DNA of 64,000 nt from assembly GCF_004116455.1 (NCBI RefSeq), contig NZ_PDJU01000002.1:310001-374000 (forward strand), in the 5' to 3' direction. Shown piece by piece: positions 33,273-42,540 of the stretch (position 1 is its first letter; each line of letters begins with the position of its first letter). A program made the position numbers and the translations under genes. The notes beneath the pieces are model-generated. The model had not been told where the DNA came from. It saw only the letters and a program-made list of their open reading frames with translations, and searched no databases. Source of the DNA: Arcobacter sp. F155. Its GTDB lineage: Bacteria; Campylobacterota; Campylobacteria; Campylobacterales; Arcobacteraceae.

Positions 33273-34304
33273 ATGAAAACTAAAAGTGTAGTTTTAAGTT
33301 TAGCGTTAGTAGGTGTAAGTGCATTCGCTTCAAGTGATATGCAACTTATAAACAAAGTTAAAAAAGCAGGTGTTAAAGCAATACCTCAAAGTCAATTAGA
33401 AGTTTTAAAACTTGTAGATGACCCCAACAACCCAATTACTGAGAAGAAAGTTGAGTTAGGAAAGAAGTTATACTTTGAACCAAGACTATCAAAAAGTGGT
33501 CTTATTTCATGTAATACATGTCACAACCTTGGTATGGGTGGAGCTGATGGTGTAGCAGCAGCTGTAGGACATAAGTGGACACCAAATCCAGCTCACTTAA
33601 ACTCACCAACTGTTTATAACTCAGTTTTAAACAAAGTGCAGTTTTGGGATGGAAGAAGTCCTCACTTAGAAGACCAAGCACAAGGACCTATTCAAGCTGG
33701 ACCAGAAATGGCAGCACCGAAAAGTTTAGTTGAAGCTAGAGTTACTTCTATGCCAGCATATGTTGAAGAGTTCAAAGATGCTTATGGTGATGATGTAAAA
33801 ATCGACTTCAAACTTATTGCAGATACAATTGCAGTATTTGAAAGAACATTAGTTACTCCATCAAGATTTGATGAGTTTATGCATGGAGATTTAGATGCTC
33901 TAACTCCTGCTGAAAAAGAAGGTTTAAATCTATTTGTGGACAAAGGCTGTGTATCATGCCACAATGACATAGGTTTAGGTGGAACAATGCAACCATTCCA
34001 AGTAGCAAAAAAATATAAATTTGCTTCTTTAGGTGGATTCCAAGGTGATAAAAATGGTATGGTAAAAACACCAACACTTAGAAACATCGAAGAGACAGCA
34101 CCATATTTCCATAATGGAGCTATTTGGTCACTTGCAGATGCAGTAAAAGAGATGGGTTCTGTACAACTTGGTATCAATATCTCTGATAAAGAGTCTAAAA
34201 AGATTACTACTTTCTTAAAAGCTCTTACAGGTGATAAACCAGATATTTCATATCCTCAGTTACCAGTGAGTAGTTCAAAAACTCCAAAACCTGATATGAA
34301 CTAA
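33273..34304 (+). CDS. ccp: Di-haem cytochrome c peroxidase
   Basis: A 343-residue periplasmic enzyme reducing hydrogen peroxide with electrons from cytochrome c. Signal peptide about 1-20. Two haem c sites: C80-N-T-C83-H and C226-V-S-C229-H; the F-W-D-G-R-S segment (about 124-129) is family-typical. Start ATG follows AAAGGAGAGA. A 205-bp AT-rich upstream gap probably holds the promoter; no operator could be assigned. Its stop overlaps that of the convergent radical SAM gene. Confidence 0.94.
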   Translation: MKTKSVVLSLALVGVSAFASSDMQLINKVKKAGVKAIPQSQLEVLKLVDDPNNPITEKKVELGKKLYFEPRLSKSGLISCNTCHNLGMGGADGVAAAVGHKWTPNPAHLNSPTVYNSVLNKVQFWDGRSPHLEDQAQGPIQAGPEMAAPKSLVEARVTSMPAYVEEFKDAYGDDVKIDFKLIADTIAVFERTLVTPSRFDEFMHGDLDALTPAEKEGLNLFVDKGCVSCHNDIGLGGTMQPFQVAKKYKFASLGGFQGDKNGMVKTPTLRNIEETAPYFHNGAIWSLADAVKEMGSVQLGINISDKESKKITTFLKALTGDKPDISYPQLPVSSSKTPKPDMN

Positions 34305-35188
34305 AAACCTCTTAAAAACATTGGTCTTAGCATAGAAGAGTCTTCTATTGCTAGGCTCAATGTCCCTATTAAATCCTCTTTATTTCTAGGAAGTGTTCCT
34401 TTTAAAGGTAAGGCATTTGAAGCGTGGTTAGACCTAAATACAATAGGCTTTTTAGGATTGATTAAAGATATCAAGCTTCTTTGTTCTTCTAACATATCTT
34501 TATCATCACAAAAAACAAACTCACTATTTTTCTTCTCAAATCTTTTGAAAAAGTTATCCTCTTTTGTACTTGTAAGTCCAAGCTGCAAAGTAGATAGATA
34601 GTTAATATGTTCACATTTATTGATAAGTTTTGCACTATCTTCAATATGTTCTTTTGATAGATTTTTACCACCAAGCCCTAAGATAAGAGTTGCTGATATT
34701 TTCATATTTGCTTTTGTTGCTTTATTTAGACCTTCTACCATTTTGTCAGGATTCATAGGTTTATTTACATATTTTAGTAACTCATGATTTCCACTTTCAA
34801 TTCCATAATAAACCAAAGATAAACCATGCTCTCTTAAAAGATTTAACTCTTCTTGTGATTTTTGTAAAAGGTTATAAGGACTTGCATAAGAAGAGACTCT
34901 TTGAAGTTTTGGAAAACTCTTTTTTAGATAAGTTAAAACCTCAACTAAAAAAGAAGTATCACAAGCTAATGCATCACCATCTGCTAAAAATACTCTTCTT
35001 TCGTCAGAGTAAACAGACATACTATCTATGTCTTTAAATATTTCGTCTAAATTTCTAGTTTGGAAAGTTTTTGTTTCATACATAGAGCAAAAGCTACACT
35101 TGTTGTATGAACAACCAAGTGTAACTTGTATGATTATTGAATTTGCCTCTGCAGGAGGTCTATATACAGGTTCGTGATAGTTTATCAT
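34301..35188 (-). CDS. Radical SAM protein
   Basis: 295 residues. The iron-sulfur motif reads G-C26-S-Y-N-K-C31-S-F-C34, a C-x4-C-x2-C spacing, one residue longer than classical, which I associate with this COG1032-like subfamily. D-G-D-A (about 70-73) and the E-S-G-N SAM-binding motif (about 131-134) follow. The reaction is unknown. Last gene of a four-gene operon, overlapping the PsiE gene by 4 bp. Confidence 0.85.
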   Translation of the reverse strand: MINYHEPVYRPPAEANSIIIQVTLGCSYNKCSFCSMYETKTFQTRNLDEIFKDIDSMSVYSDERRVFLADGDALACDTSFLVEVLTYLKKSFPKLQRVSSYASPYNLLQKSQEELNLLREHGLSLVYYGIESGNHELLKYVNKPMNPDKMVEGLNKATKANMKISATLILGLGGKNLSKEHIEDSAKLINKCEHINYLSTLQLGLTSTKEDNFFKRFEKKNSEFVFCDDKDMLEEQRSLISLINPKKPIVFRSNHASNALPLKGTLPRNKEDLIGTLSLAIEDSSMLRPMFLRGF

Positions 35189-35610
35189 TTACTACTGTTT
35201 TGTTTTTTCATCTTGTCAATAAGATATTTTGGTGCAGTTTTAATAGATAAATACCTTACTACAAATAAGAAGATAATTACCCCAGAGATAATCATAATAT
35301 TATAGTTTAAACTACTTGCCCAAAGTGCTTCAATAGAATCTATCTTTTCATTGTTGATTTTCACTAGATTTACTATTAGCTCCCTTAAAGCTAAGATAAT
35401 AAATGCATCAACTAAAAAAGAGATAACAACCCTTTGTTCTCTGATATAGTTTACCACTGCCCTTACGATTTCAAGATAGATAATAAAATACAGCATATAG
35501 ATTATAAACTCTAACATCATATCTAAAGCCATTGCAGCTAAAAATAGTACTGATGCAAAAAGAATCTCTATATAAAATTTATCTTGAAAAAATCGCATAA
35601 ATCTTCTCAT
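35185..35610 (-). CDS. PsiE-family membrane protein
   Basis: 141 residues with four membrane helices (about 14-32, 33-52, 62-80 and 100-120), matching the phosphate-starvation-inducible PsiE family. Function unknown. It overlaps the radical SAM gene by ATGA and follows the ADP-ribosylglycohydrolase gene by 16 bp. Confidence 0.8.
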   Translation of the reverse strand: MRRFMRFFQDKFYIEILFASVLFLAAMALDMMLEFIIYMLYFIIYLEIVRAVVNYIREQRVVISFLVDAFIILALRELIVNLVKINNEKIDSIEALWASSLNYNIMIISGVIIFLFVVRYLSIKTAPKYLIDKMKKQNSSK

Positions 35611-35626
35611 CCGTGTCCTTTTCTTT

Positions 35627-36493
35627 TTATATAATTGTTGCTCTAATACTTAACCATGAAGGTGGTATTTGAGTTAGTTTTTTATCTTCTTGTGCCATAA
35701 AGATAAGTGTTGCAATCATTGCTCTTGCACTTGTTTCCCCACCTGCTTTTGCATTGCAAACAAGCATATCTTTTAGATTGTCATACTTACTTAAAAGATG
35801 TATCACACCTTGGAAACCACCATTTATATCACAAGCAGGTCCAAAGTTTCTGATTGCTACTGAGGTATCTTCTGTCTTTGAAGCAAGTCCACTATTTATA
35901 TAGCCTTGGAACTTTGAGTCAAACTCTTCTTTTAACTCTTCAATAGCTTTTAAAATCTCTTTTCTTTCTAAAACCTCAACTAAAAGTTTTGCAAAGAATC
36001 TTGAAGCAATTAAAGCTTCATTTGAGTTGTGAGTTACTTGTACAAAGTTTTCTACGTTTTCTAAGAACTCTTTTTTATCTTTTGATACAAGTAACAATGG
36101 AGCAACTCTTCCAACTACTGATAAATCAGTTGATTCTGAACCTGTAGGAGATAAACCTTCATTGATATTTGCTAAAGTATCTCTCGATGCACCATCAATA
36201 TAGCCATTGTAGCACTGCATCCTGTCAAACCAGTATTTTGTATACTCATTTACATCAAATGTTTCTTTGTTTTGTAAGAAATTATATAACCAAAGTATTT
36301 GGTCGCCATAATGAGTAAACTCACCTGCTTTTCTACCTTTGTGCCATAAAGCTTTTGCATCATTTAACTCATTCCAATCTACATCAAGATTTAATAACTG
36401 TTTTTCATCATAAACCCAATGTGACCCTAAAGAGTATGAGTCAGCAACTAAAGTACTTAATATCAACTCTTTTGCATTTCTAATATCATTCAT
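35627..36493 (-). CDS. ADP-ribosylglycohydrolase family protein
   Basis: 288 all-helical residues. Visible elements are V-A-D-S-Y-S-L-G-S-H (15-24), T-H-Y-G-D-Q (59-64), D-G-A-S-R-D-T-L (about 99-106) and C-D-I-N-G-G-F-Q-G-V (about 222-231). The classical D-D-T and D-x-D-T metal ligands appear as G-D-Q and D-I-N, so this belongs to a divergent subgroup in which hydrolysis of ADP-ribose bonds should not be assumed. It lies between a J-domain gene (12 bp upstream) and psiE in one operon. Confidence 0.82.
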   Translation of the reverse strand: MNDIRNAKELILSTLVADSYSLGSHWVYDEKQLLNLDVDWNELNDAKALWHKGRKAGEFTHYGDQILWLYNFLQNKETFDVNEYTKYWFDRMQCYNGYIDGASRDTLANINEGLSPTGSESTDLSVVGRVAPLLLVSKDKKEFLENVENFVQVTHNSNEALIASRFFAKLLVEVLERKEILKAIEELKEEFDSKFQGYINSGLASKTEDTSVAIRNFGPACDINGGFQGVIHLLSKYDNLKDMLVCNAKAGGETSARAMIATLIFMAQEDKKLTQIPPSWLSIRATII

Positions 36494-36505
36494 ACAAGTT
36501 CCTTA

Positions 36506-36772
36506 TTATTTGTTCCAGTTTTTATAGTTGGTAAATGGAGGAAACTGAGCTTTAAACTCTTCTTCATCAAATGAATACCTGAAGGAATCAATATATGTAT
36601 TCAAAAGTTCATATGACTCTTGCAGTTGTTGAAACTTTTCATCACTTCCTTCTGGCATATCAGGATGTAACTTTTTTGACAACTTTAAATATTTTTGTTT
36701 TAACTCTTTTTTTGAAGTTCCTGTTAAAATTCCAAAAAGATCAACAGCTTTTTCAAACTCTTCATAATCCAT
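36506..36772 (-). CDS. Minimal J-domain protein
   Basis: An 88-residue cytosolic protein that is almost only a J-domain. The H-P-D motif is at K-K-L-H-P-D-M (about 34-40), flanked by L-F-G-I-L-T-G-T-S and a helix III with F-Q-Q-L-Q-E-S-Y-E-L-L. It would stimulate DnaK ATPase but has no substrate-binding region. First gene of the operon with ADP-ribosylglycohydrolase, PsiE and radical SAM. Confidence 0.88.
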   Translation of the reverse strand: MDYEEFEKAVDLFGILTGTSKKELKQKYLKLSKKLHPDMPEGSDEKFQQLQESYELLNTYIDSFRYSFDEEEFKAQFPPFTNYKNWNK

Positions 36773-36937
36773 ATAAATTCCCTATATTACATTAATCTAT
36801 TATAATATAATCATACTTTATAATTATTAATATTTTATTAAAATCATATATCTAACTTTGAAGCTTTAGAGATATCTAGTATTTATACAACAAATGCTAT
36901 CTAAATGATATTATTATATGTTATACTTTAGTTACAA

Positions 36938-38740
36938 ATGAAATACTATGAAAGATTTACCATGAACAAGTCAATAGTTACTCGGTTTATTTTTGTTTAT
37001 ATTTTCTTCTTACTAACAATAACTACAATATTTTATTTTAATTACCAAAAAACAATAGAAAATCACTTTCAAAAAACTACTAAAGAAAGCTTTTCAGAAT
37101 ACAAAGCTGTATATGACAGAAACAAACAAATAGCTGATTTGATTTTTCAATCAGAAATCAATACAAATAAAATACTTACTATTTTTAAAGATGCTTACCT
37201 TTCAAATAAAGAGCAAAGAGATGAGATAAGAAAAGAGTTATATGAAGTGCTAAAAGAAAAGTACTACAAACTAAAAGCTTTTAATCTAAGACAACTACAC
37301 TTTCACCTACCAAATAATGATTCTTTTTTAAGAATGCATAGACCTCAAAAATATGGTGACAATCTCTCTCACATAAGTGAAACTGTTAGATATGTAAACC
37401 AAAACAAAAAATATATCCATGGTTTTGAAGAAGGGAGAATCTTCAATGGCTTTAGATTTATTTATCCTCTGTTTTTTAGAAATATGCATATTGGAAGTGT
37501 AGAGATATCTTTTAACTCCCTTGCAATGATAAAGGCTATAAAAGAGACTTACAACAAAAATTCTCACTTTCTTATCAAAAAAGATGTAGTAGATAAAAAA
37601 CTATTTGAAGATGAAAAATCTAACTATCTTCAAAGTCAATACAAAGAGTTTTATTATGAAAAAGAGATTGTATCTTATCACAAGCCTTTACTTATTAAAA
37701 ATAATACTAAACAACTAACTAAAAAAATCTATGAGGGGGAACCTTTTTCTATTTTCCTTGAAAAATACAATATTATAAAAACTTTTATTCCTATAAAAAA
37801 CCCCATAAATAAAGAAGTTGTTGCAGTTTTATTTATCTGCAAAAGTGATAGTTTTATTAATAAAGAGTTTAAAGATATAGTTATTTTATTTATTTGTACT
37901 TTCTTTGGTATATCTTTAATTTTCTACTTATTTTACTTACAAAAAAGAGCAAATGAAAAACTAAAAAAAATCAATAATGAACTAGATAGAAGAGTTGATT
38001 TAGAGATAAAAAGAAATAGAAAAAAAGATATCTCCCTTCTAAAACAATCAAAAATGGCAGCTATTACTGAAATGCTTGCACATATTGCCCACCAATGGAG
38101 ACAACCTTTAAATGTCATTTCTACAAGTTCAAGTGGACTTATCTTGCATAAAGAGATGGGAAAATTAGATGATAAAAGTTTTGAGTTATATACAAAATCT
38201 ATTAGTGAGCAAGTTCAATACTTATCTAAAACAATTGACAAGTTTAAAGAGTTTGTAAAAGACCAAGAAGATGAAAAGAAAACTATTTGTTTACAGAAAA
38301 AAGTAGATGAGATAATTGAAATAGTTCAAGCAAGTTTTGAAGATGAAGGAATTGAAATTATCAAAAAGTTTAAAAAAGAAAACCTTTTTGTATCAATACA
38401 TACAGGAGACTTAATCCAAGTAGTTTTAAATATTCTAAATAATGCAAAAGATGCACTTATAAAAAACAACCCTAAGAAAAAAAGAATAATTATCACAATA
38501 AAAAGAAAGAAAAATGGTAATGTTTTATTAGCTATTTATGATAATGCAGGAGGAATACCTCAAGAGTATGCTGAAAAAGTATTTGACCCTTATTTTACTA
38601 CAAAACATGAAGCTGTAGGCACAGGAATTAGTCTATATTTGAGTTATGAAATTATTACAAATCAAGAAAAAGGTAAGATATATTTTAAAAATAAAGATGA
38701 AGGTACCAAATTTTATTTAGAGCTTAAGGAATCGATTTAA
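36938..38740 (+). CDS. Sensor histidine kinase with periplasmic Cache-like domain
   Basis: 600 residues: membrane helix (about 15-34), a large periplasmic sensor (about 35-310) containing H-F-H-L-P-N-N-D-S-F-L-R-M-H-R-P (about 121-136) and G-F-R-F-I-Y-P-L (about 171-178), typical of a Cache-type domain, a second helix (about 313-333), coiled coil, DHp with A-H-Q-W-R-Q-P-L (phospho-H385) and HATPase (N-I-L-N-N-A-K-D, D-N-A-G-G-I, G-T-G). ATG 36962 is an alternative start with GAAAGA six bases upstream. No adjacent response regulator, so it is an orphan kinase. The MCP gene follows. Confidence 0.88.
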   Translation: MKYYERFTMNKSIVTRFIFVYIFFLLTITTIFYFNYQKTIENHFQKTTKESFSEYKAVYDRNKQIADLIFQSEINTNKILTIFKDAYLSNKEQRDEIRKELYEVLKEKYYKLKAFNLRQLHFHLPNNDSFLRMHRPQKYGDNLSHISETVRYVNQNKKYIHGFEEGRIFNGFRFIYPLFFRNMHIGSVEISFNSLAMIKAIKETYNKNSHFLIKKDVVDKKLFEDEKSNYLQSQYKEFYYEKEIVSYHKPLLIKNNTKQLTKKIYEGEPFSIFLEKYNIIKTFIPIKNPINKEVVAVLFICKSDSFINKEFKDIVILFICTFFGISLIFYLFYLQKRANEKLKKINNELDRRVDLEIKRNRKKDISLLKQSKMAAITEMLAHIAHQWRQPLNVISTSSSGLILHKEMGKLDDKSFELYTKSISEQVQYLSKTIDKFKEFVKDQEDEKKTICLQKKVDEIIEIVQASFEDEGIEIIKKFKKENLFVSIHTGDLIQVVLNILNNAKDALIKNNPKKKRIIITIKRKKNGNVLLAIYDNAGGIPQEYAEKVFDPYFTTKHEAVGTGISLYLSYEIITNQEKGKIYFKNKDEGTKFYLELKESI

Positions 38741-38835
38741 ACGTCCTTATATAATTATTTAAGAAAGATATTTATTATAATATTATATTATTATGATAAT
38801 TGTTACAAATGTGACTAAAACTTAAAAAGGACGTT
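38740..38835 (+). promoter_or_regulatory. Long-range inverted repeat covering the MCP ribosome site
   Basis: AACGTCCTT (38740-38748, at the kinase stop codon) is a perfect complement of AAGGACGTT (38827-38835), which contains the Shine-Dalgarno of the MCP gene one base before its ATG. In a readthrough transcript from the kinase gene the two arms could pair and hide the MCP start; a transcript starting between them would be free. Confidence 0.45.
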
Positions 38836-38836
38836 A

Positions 38837-40819
38837 ATGTTTTCAAATGTTTCAACAAAAGTTAAATTATTGGTTTTACCAATTTTATTTCTTGTTATAA
38901 CAGTGATTGCGGGTAGTATTTATACTTATTATAACGGTGTACTTAAAACAAAAGGTACAAATGCAAAAATAACTGATGAAATGATTCAGCAAGTATTAAC
39001 TGCTAGAATCACAGTATATCAATTTCTAAGAGTTCCTACAAATGACAATGCTCAAAAAGTAAGAGAATCATTTTCTACTTTAGATAAACAATCAGCAGAG
39101 CTTCTTCAAAGATTAGAAATTAAAAAAGACATTGACCTAACAAAAGATATTCAATCTTTATCTAACGAATATATCTCATTTTTTGATGCTTTTGCAAATG
39201 AGAGAATCAATGACTATTCTAATGGAATAGAACAAGAGACTCAAGAGATTTTAGAAAACATGAAAAAGATGGTTACGGTTGGTACACAACTTGAAAAAGA
39301 GTTAGATGAAATCAATATTCATGCAAATGAACAAAGAGCTGAAGCTGAGAGTACTCAAACTATGCAACTTCTTATTGTTGGTGTGATTGCTTCAATTATA
39401 TTTATCGTTATGGCTTTAACACTTATTAAAAGTATCTTATCAAATCTTGAAAACTTCCAAAAAGGTTTAGTTTCATTCTTCAAATATTTAAATAATGAAG
39501 CAGACCATGTTGAGTTATTAAATGACAAAAACCAAGATGAGTTTGGTCAAATGGCAAAAATTGTTAATCAAAATATTGAAAGAACAAAAGAGAATATTGA
39601 CCAAGATAGAAAAATCATTGATGAGTCAGTTAGAATTTTAACAGAGTATGAACAAGGTGACTTTAGCTCTAAAATCAATCTTAGTTCTTCAAATGAAGCA
39701 TTAAATGATTTAACAAAAATGATTAACCACATGAGTGCAAACTTAGAGAAAAATGTTGACTCTATTTTAAAAGTACTTGGTGAATACTCAAACTCAAACT
39801 ATAGAAACAAAGTTCCAACAGATGGAATCAAAGCACACTTAGAACAACTTGCAACGGGAGTAAATAACTTAGGTGATAGTATTTCTGAACTATTAAAGCA
39901 GTCTTTAGAGATTGGTCTTTCTCTTGATAGTTCATCTGATATTTTAATTGAAAATGTTGATACGCTAAATGACTCAGCTAACTCTGCTGCTGCTTCTTTA
40001 GAAGAGACTGCTGCTGCTTTAGAAGAGATTACAAGTACAATTGTAAGTAATGGTCAAAATATTCAACAAATGAACCAATACACTGATGACTTAAACTCAT
40101 CTGCAAAACAAGGTCAAAACCTTGCACAAAAAACTACTTCTGCAATGGAAGATATTACAGAACAAGTTACATTAATCAATGAATCTATTTCTATTATCGA
40201 CCAAATTGCATTCCAAACAAATATCCTTTCACTAAATGCAGCTGTTGAAGCAGCAACTGCTGGTGAAGCAGGAAAAGGTTTCGCAGTTGTTGCAGCTGAA
40301 GTAAGAAACCTTGCATCTAGATCAGCTGAAGCAGCAAAAGAGATTAAAGACTTAGTTGAAAATGCAACTGCAAAAGCAAATGAAGGTAAAACAATTAGTG
40401 CAGATATGATTGTAGGATATAACTCACTTCTTGAAAACATCAGTAACTCAACTGAAAAAATCAATGAAATTGCAAGTGCAAGTAAAGAGCAAGAGACTGG
40501 TATTACTCAAATTAATGATGCAATTAACCAGTTAGACAAACAGACTCAAGAGAATGCTTCTATTGCAAACAAAACTCATGATATTGCAATAGATACAGAT
40601 AGAGTTGCAAAAGAGATTGTTGCTGATGCACAAAGTAAAGAGTTTATTGGAAAAGAGAATGTAAGTATTAAAAAAGAGAAGCCTTCTTCTAAAGCTACTC
40701 TAAGTACTCATACTAGTGAAATAAAATCTAAACCTACAAGCAAAGATACAGAAAAACCTGCATCAAATCATACTTTTAAAGCAGAAAAAAGTAGTGATGA
40801 TGAATGGGAATCATTCTAA
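38837..40819 (+). CDS. Methyl-accepting chemotaxis protein
   Basis: 660 residues: membrane helix (about 10-30), a helical periplasmic domain resembling four-helix-bundle or PilJ-like sensors (about 31-175), second helix (about 178-198), HAMP-like linkers (about 200-340) and the methyl-accepting signalling domain with hairpin tip [20 protein letters not shown] (about 453-472). The Ser/Lys-rich tail (about 615-660) is low complexity and ends D-D-E-W-E-S-F, not a CheR-binding pentapeptide of the N-W-E-T-F kind, though W-E-S-F is reminiscent of it. Terminator follows at 40830. Confidence 0.93.
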   Translation: MFSNVSTKVKLLVLPILFLVITVIAGSIYTYYNGVLKTKGTNAKITDEMIQQVLTARITVYQFLRVPTNDNAQKVRESFSTLDKQSAELLQRLEIKKDIDLTKDIQSLSNEYISFFDAFANERINDYSNGIEQETQEILENMKKMVTVGTQLEKELDEINIHANEQRAEAESTQTMQLLIVGVIASIIFIVMALTLIKSILSNLENFQKGLVSFFKYLNNEADHVELLNDKNQDEFGQMAKIVNQNIERTKENIDQDRKIIDESVRILTEYEQGDFSSKINLSSSNEALNDLTKMINHMSANLEKNVDSILKVLGEYSNSNYRNKVPTDGIKAHLEQLATGVNNLGDSISELLKQSLEIGLSLDSSSDILIENVDTLNDSANSAAASLEETAAALEEITSTIVSNGQNIQQMNQYTDDLNSSAKQGQNLAQKTTSAMEDITEQVTLINESISIIDQIAFQTNILSLNAAVEAATAGEAGKGFAVVAAEVRNLASRSAEAAKEIKDLVENATAKANEGKTISADMIVGYNSLLENISNSTEKINEIASASKEQETGITQINDAINQLDKQTQENASIANKTHDIAIDTDRVAKEIVADAQSKEFIGKENVSIKKEKPSSKATLSTHTSEIKSKPTSKDTEKPASNHTFKAEKSSDDEWESF

Positions 40820-40829
40820 AAAACTTTAA

Positions 40830-40860
40830 ATAAAAAGGTATGACTTCCATACCTTTTTAT
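40830..40860 (+). terminator. Rho-independent terminator after MCP gene
   Basis: ATAAAAAGGTATG, loop ACTTC, CATACCTTTTTAT is a 13-bp stem with a T-run, 11 bp after the stop codon. Confidence 0.85.
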
Positions 40861-40941
40861 AATCTACATTTTCGATAAGCAAATACTTCACAATAAAATA
40901 CTATAATACCCACAAAATTTACAAAAAACAGGATTAATATT

Positions 40942-41421
40942 TTGGCACAACTTATAAGTAGTCTTATTAAATGGGCAATATTCTTTGGAATCTTATATTT
41001 AATATTTACTAACTTTGGAACATTTTTAATTATTTTATTTATACTAGTTTCTATTGGTTATTACATAGTTTATCAATTTAAAAAGAAGATAAGAGAAGCT
41101 TCATCTGGAAACGGTCAACACTTTAAATTTACATTTAATGGTCAAGACTTTTCACAAGCAAATGGTGCAAATAACTTTGATTTTAATGATTTTCAAGAAC
41201 AGTTTAGAAGAGGAAACTTCCAAGGTGCAGGTACATCTTTTGGAGAAGTTCCAAAGGCAAAAGAGTTCTTTGGATTTACAAGTGACCCAACAAAAGAAGA
41301 GATAAAAAAAAGATATAAAGAGCTTGCAAGAAAATATCATCCAGATATAAATGACCATGGTGATGAACTTATGCAACAGCTAAATCACTATAAAGATGTT
41401 CTGCTAAAAGCCTTTCCATAA
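40942..41421 (+). CDS. Membrane-anchored J-domain protein
   Basis: 159 residues starting at TTG (AGGAT seven bases upstream). Two adjacent hydrophobic helices (about 8-24 and 26-46), a Gly/Asn/Phe-rich linker (50-100) and a C-terminal J-domain (about 105-159) with A-R-K-Y-H-P-D-I (about 130-137). A DnaK recruiter at the inner membrane, reminiscent of DjlA/TIM14-like designs. It is followed 14 bp later by a membrane-anchored SprT-like protease gene, implying a joint function. Confidence 0.85.
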   Translation: MAQLISSLIKWAIFFGILYLIFTNFGTFLIILFILVSIGYYIVYQFKKKIREASSGNGQHFKFTFNGQDFSQANGANNFDFNDFQEQFRRGNFQGAGTSFGEVPKAKEFFGFTSDPTKEEIKKRYKELARKYHPDINDHGDELMQQLNHYKDVLLKAFP

Positions 41422-41435
41422 AGAAAGGTTTTTAG

Positions 41436-41933
41436 ATGTTTCTTCAAAGATTAAAACTATTTTTTATAACTGTTACAGTTTTAGGAACAATCTTTTTAAT
41501 CTACTCAATCTACAACACATATAAATTTAAAACTTCCGATTTAAATGAAAAAACACAAAATAGAATCACTCAAAAAACTCAATATTTGCAAAAGTTAGCT
41601 TACCAAAAGTTTGGAGTAAAAAGAGAGATTCCAATTAGAGTTTCTAATAAAATGCCCTCTAATCTTTTTGGTGCAGCAACTTTAAGTCAATCAGGAGAAA
41701 TAGTAGTCTTTCTAAATAAGAAGAGATTTAAAGAGAGTGTTGATTATATGATTGATGATGTATTACCCCACGAATATGCTCATGCTTTGATGTTTGTATT
41801 TGGTGACTTAAGCAGGGAAAATGGTGGGCACTCTTTAAAGTGGCAAAACATTTGCAAGGCTTTAGAAGGGAAACGATGTAATAGGTTTGTTAATCACAAT
41901 GATGTGATTTTTGGCAAAACAAATATATTTTAA
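41436..41933 (+). CDS. Membrane-anchored SprT-like zinc protease
   Basis: 165 residues: an N-terminal membrane helix (about 6-26) and a zincin domain with H112-E-Y-A-H116 and a downstream G-G-H132-S-L-K-W third-ligand motif, as in SprT/SprT-like metallopeptidases. The N-terminal anchor is unusual, since SprT is cytosolic. Cysteines at 140 and 147 could form a bond if the domain is periplasmic. Operon partner is the membrane J-domain gene. Substrate unknown. Confidence 0.82.
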   Translation: MFLQRLKLFFITVTVLGTIFLIYSIYNTYKFKTSDLNEKTQNRITQKTQYLQKLAYQKFGVKREIPIRVSNKMPSNLFGAATLSQSGEIVVFLNKKRFKESVDYMIDDVLPHEYAHALMFVFGDLSRENGGHSLKWQNICKALEGKRCNRFVNHNDVIFGKTNIF

Positions 41934-41994
41934 AACAAAAAATAAGTACAAAGAGATATTTATTTAGGTTAAAATAAATAAAAAAGGATTTAAG

Positions 41995-42540
41995 ATGTTT
42001 TTTAAAGCTATGATTTCTTTGATGATTTTTTTATCAGTATCTCTATTTGCAAAGGACAACACTATGAGTATTTATGATTTAAAAGTGAAAAACATAAAAG
42101 GTGAAGAAGTATCTTTATCTAAATACAAAGGTAAAGTACTACTTATTGTAAATGTAGCAAGTAAATGTGGGTTTACTTCTCAATATGAAGGTTTAGAAAA
42201 TCTATATCAAAAACATAAAGATAAAGATTTTATGATTTTAGGTTTTCCTTCAAATCAATTTGGTGGACAAGAACCAGGAACAAATAAAGAGATTGCCCAG
42301 TTTTGTAGGCTAACTTATGGAGTTGATTTTGATATGTTTGCAAAGATTGATGTAAACGGAAAAAATGAAGACCCACTATATACATACTTAAAAAAAGAAG
42401 CATCAGGAATACTAGGAACAGAGAGTATCAAATGGAATTTTACTAAGTTTTTAGTTGATAAAAATGGAAAAGTAATAGATAGATTTGGTTCAGCTACAAC
42501 TCCAAAGGATATAGAAGAGGATATTTTAAAACTTCTATAG
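41995..42540 (+). CDS. Glutathione peroxidase family protein, exported
   Basis: 181 residues with a signal peptide (about 1-19), so periplasmic. Catalytic motif N-V-A-S-K-C58-G-F-T with cysteine in the selenocysteine position, G-F-P-S-N-Q-F-G-G-Q-E (about 88-98) and W-N-F-T-K-F (about 147-152). Bacterial members reduce peroxides, usually with thioredoxin. Complements the cytochrome c peroxidase as periplasmic peroxide defence. The following gene begins immediately at its stop codon. Confidence 0.92.
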   Translation: MFFKAMISLMIFLSVSLFAKDNTMSIYDLKVKNIKGEEVSLSKYKGKVLLIVNVASKCGFTSQYEGLENLYQKHKDKDFMILGFPSNQFGGQEPGTNKEIAQFCRLTYGVDFDMFAKIDVNGKNEDPLYTYLKKEASGILGTESIKWNFTKFLVDKNGKVIDRFGSATTPKDIEEDILKLL

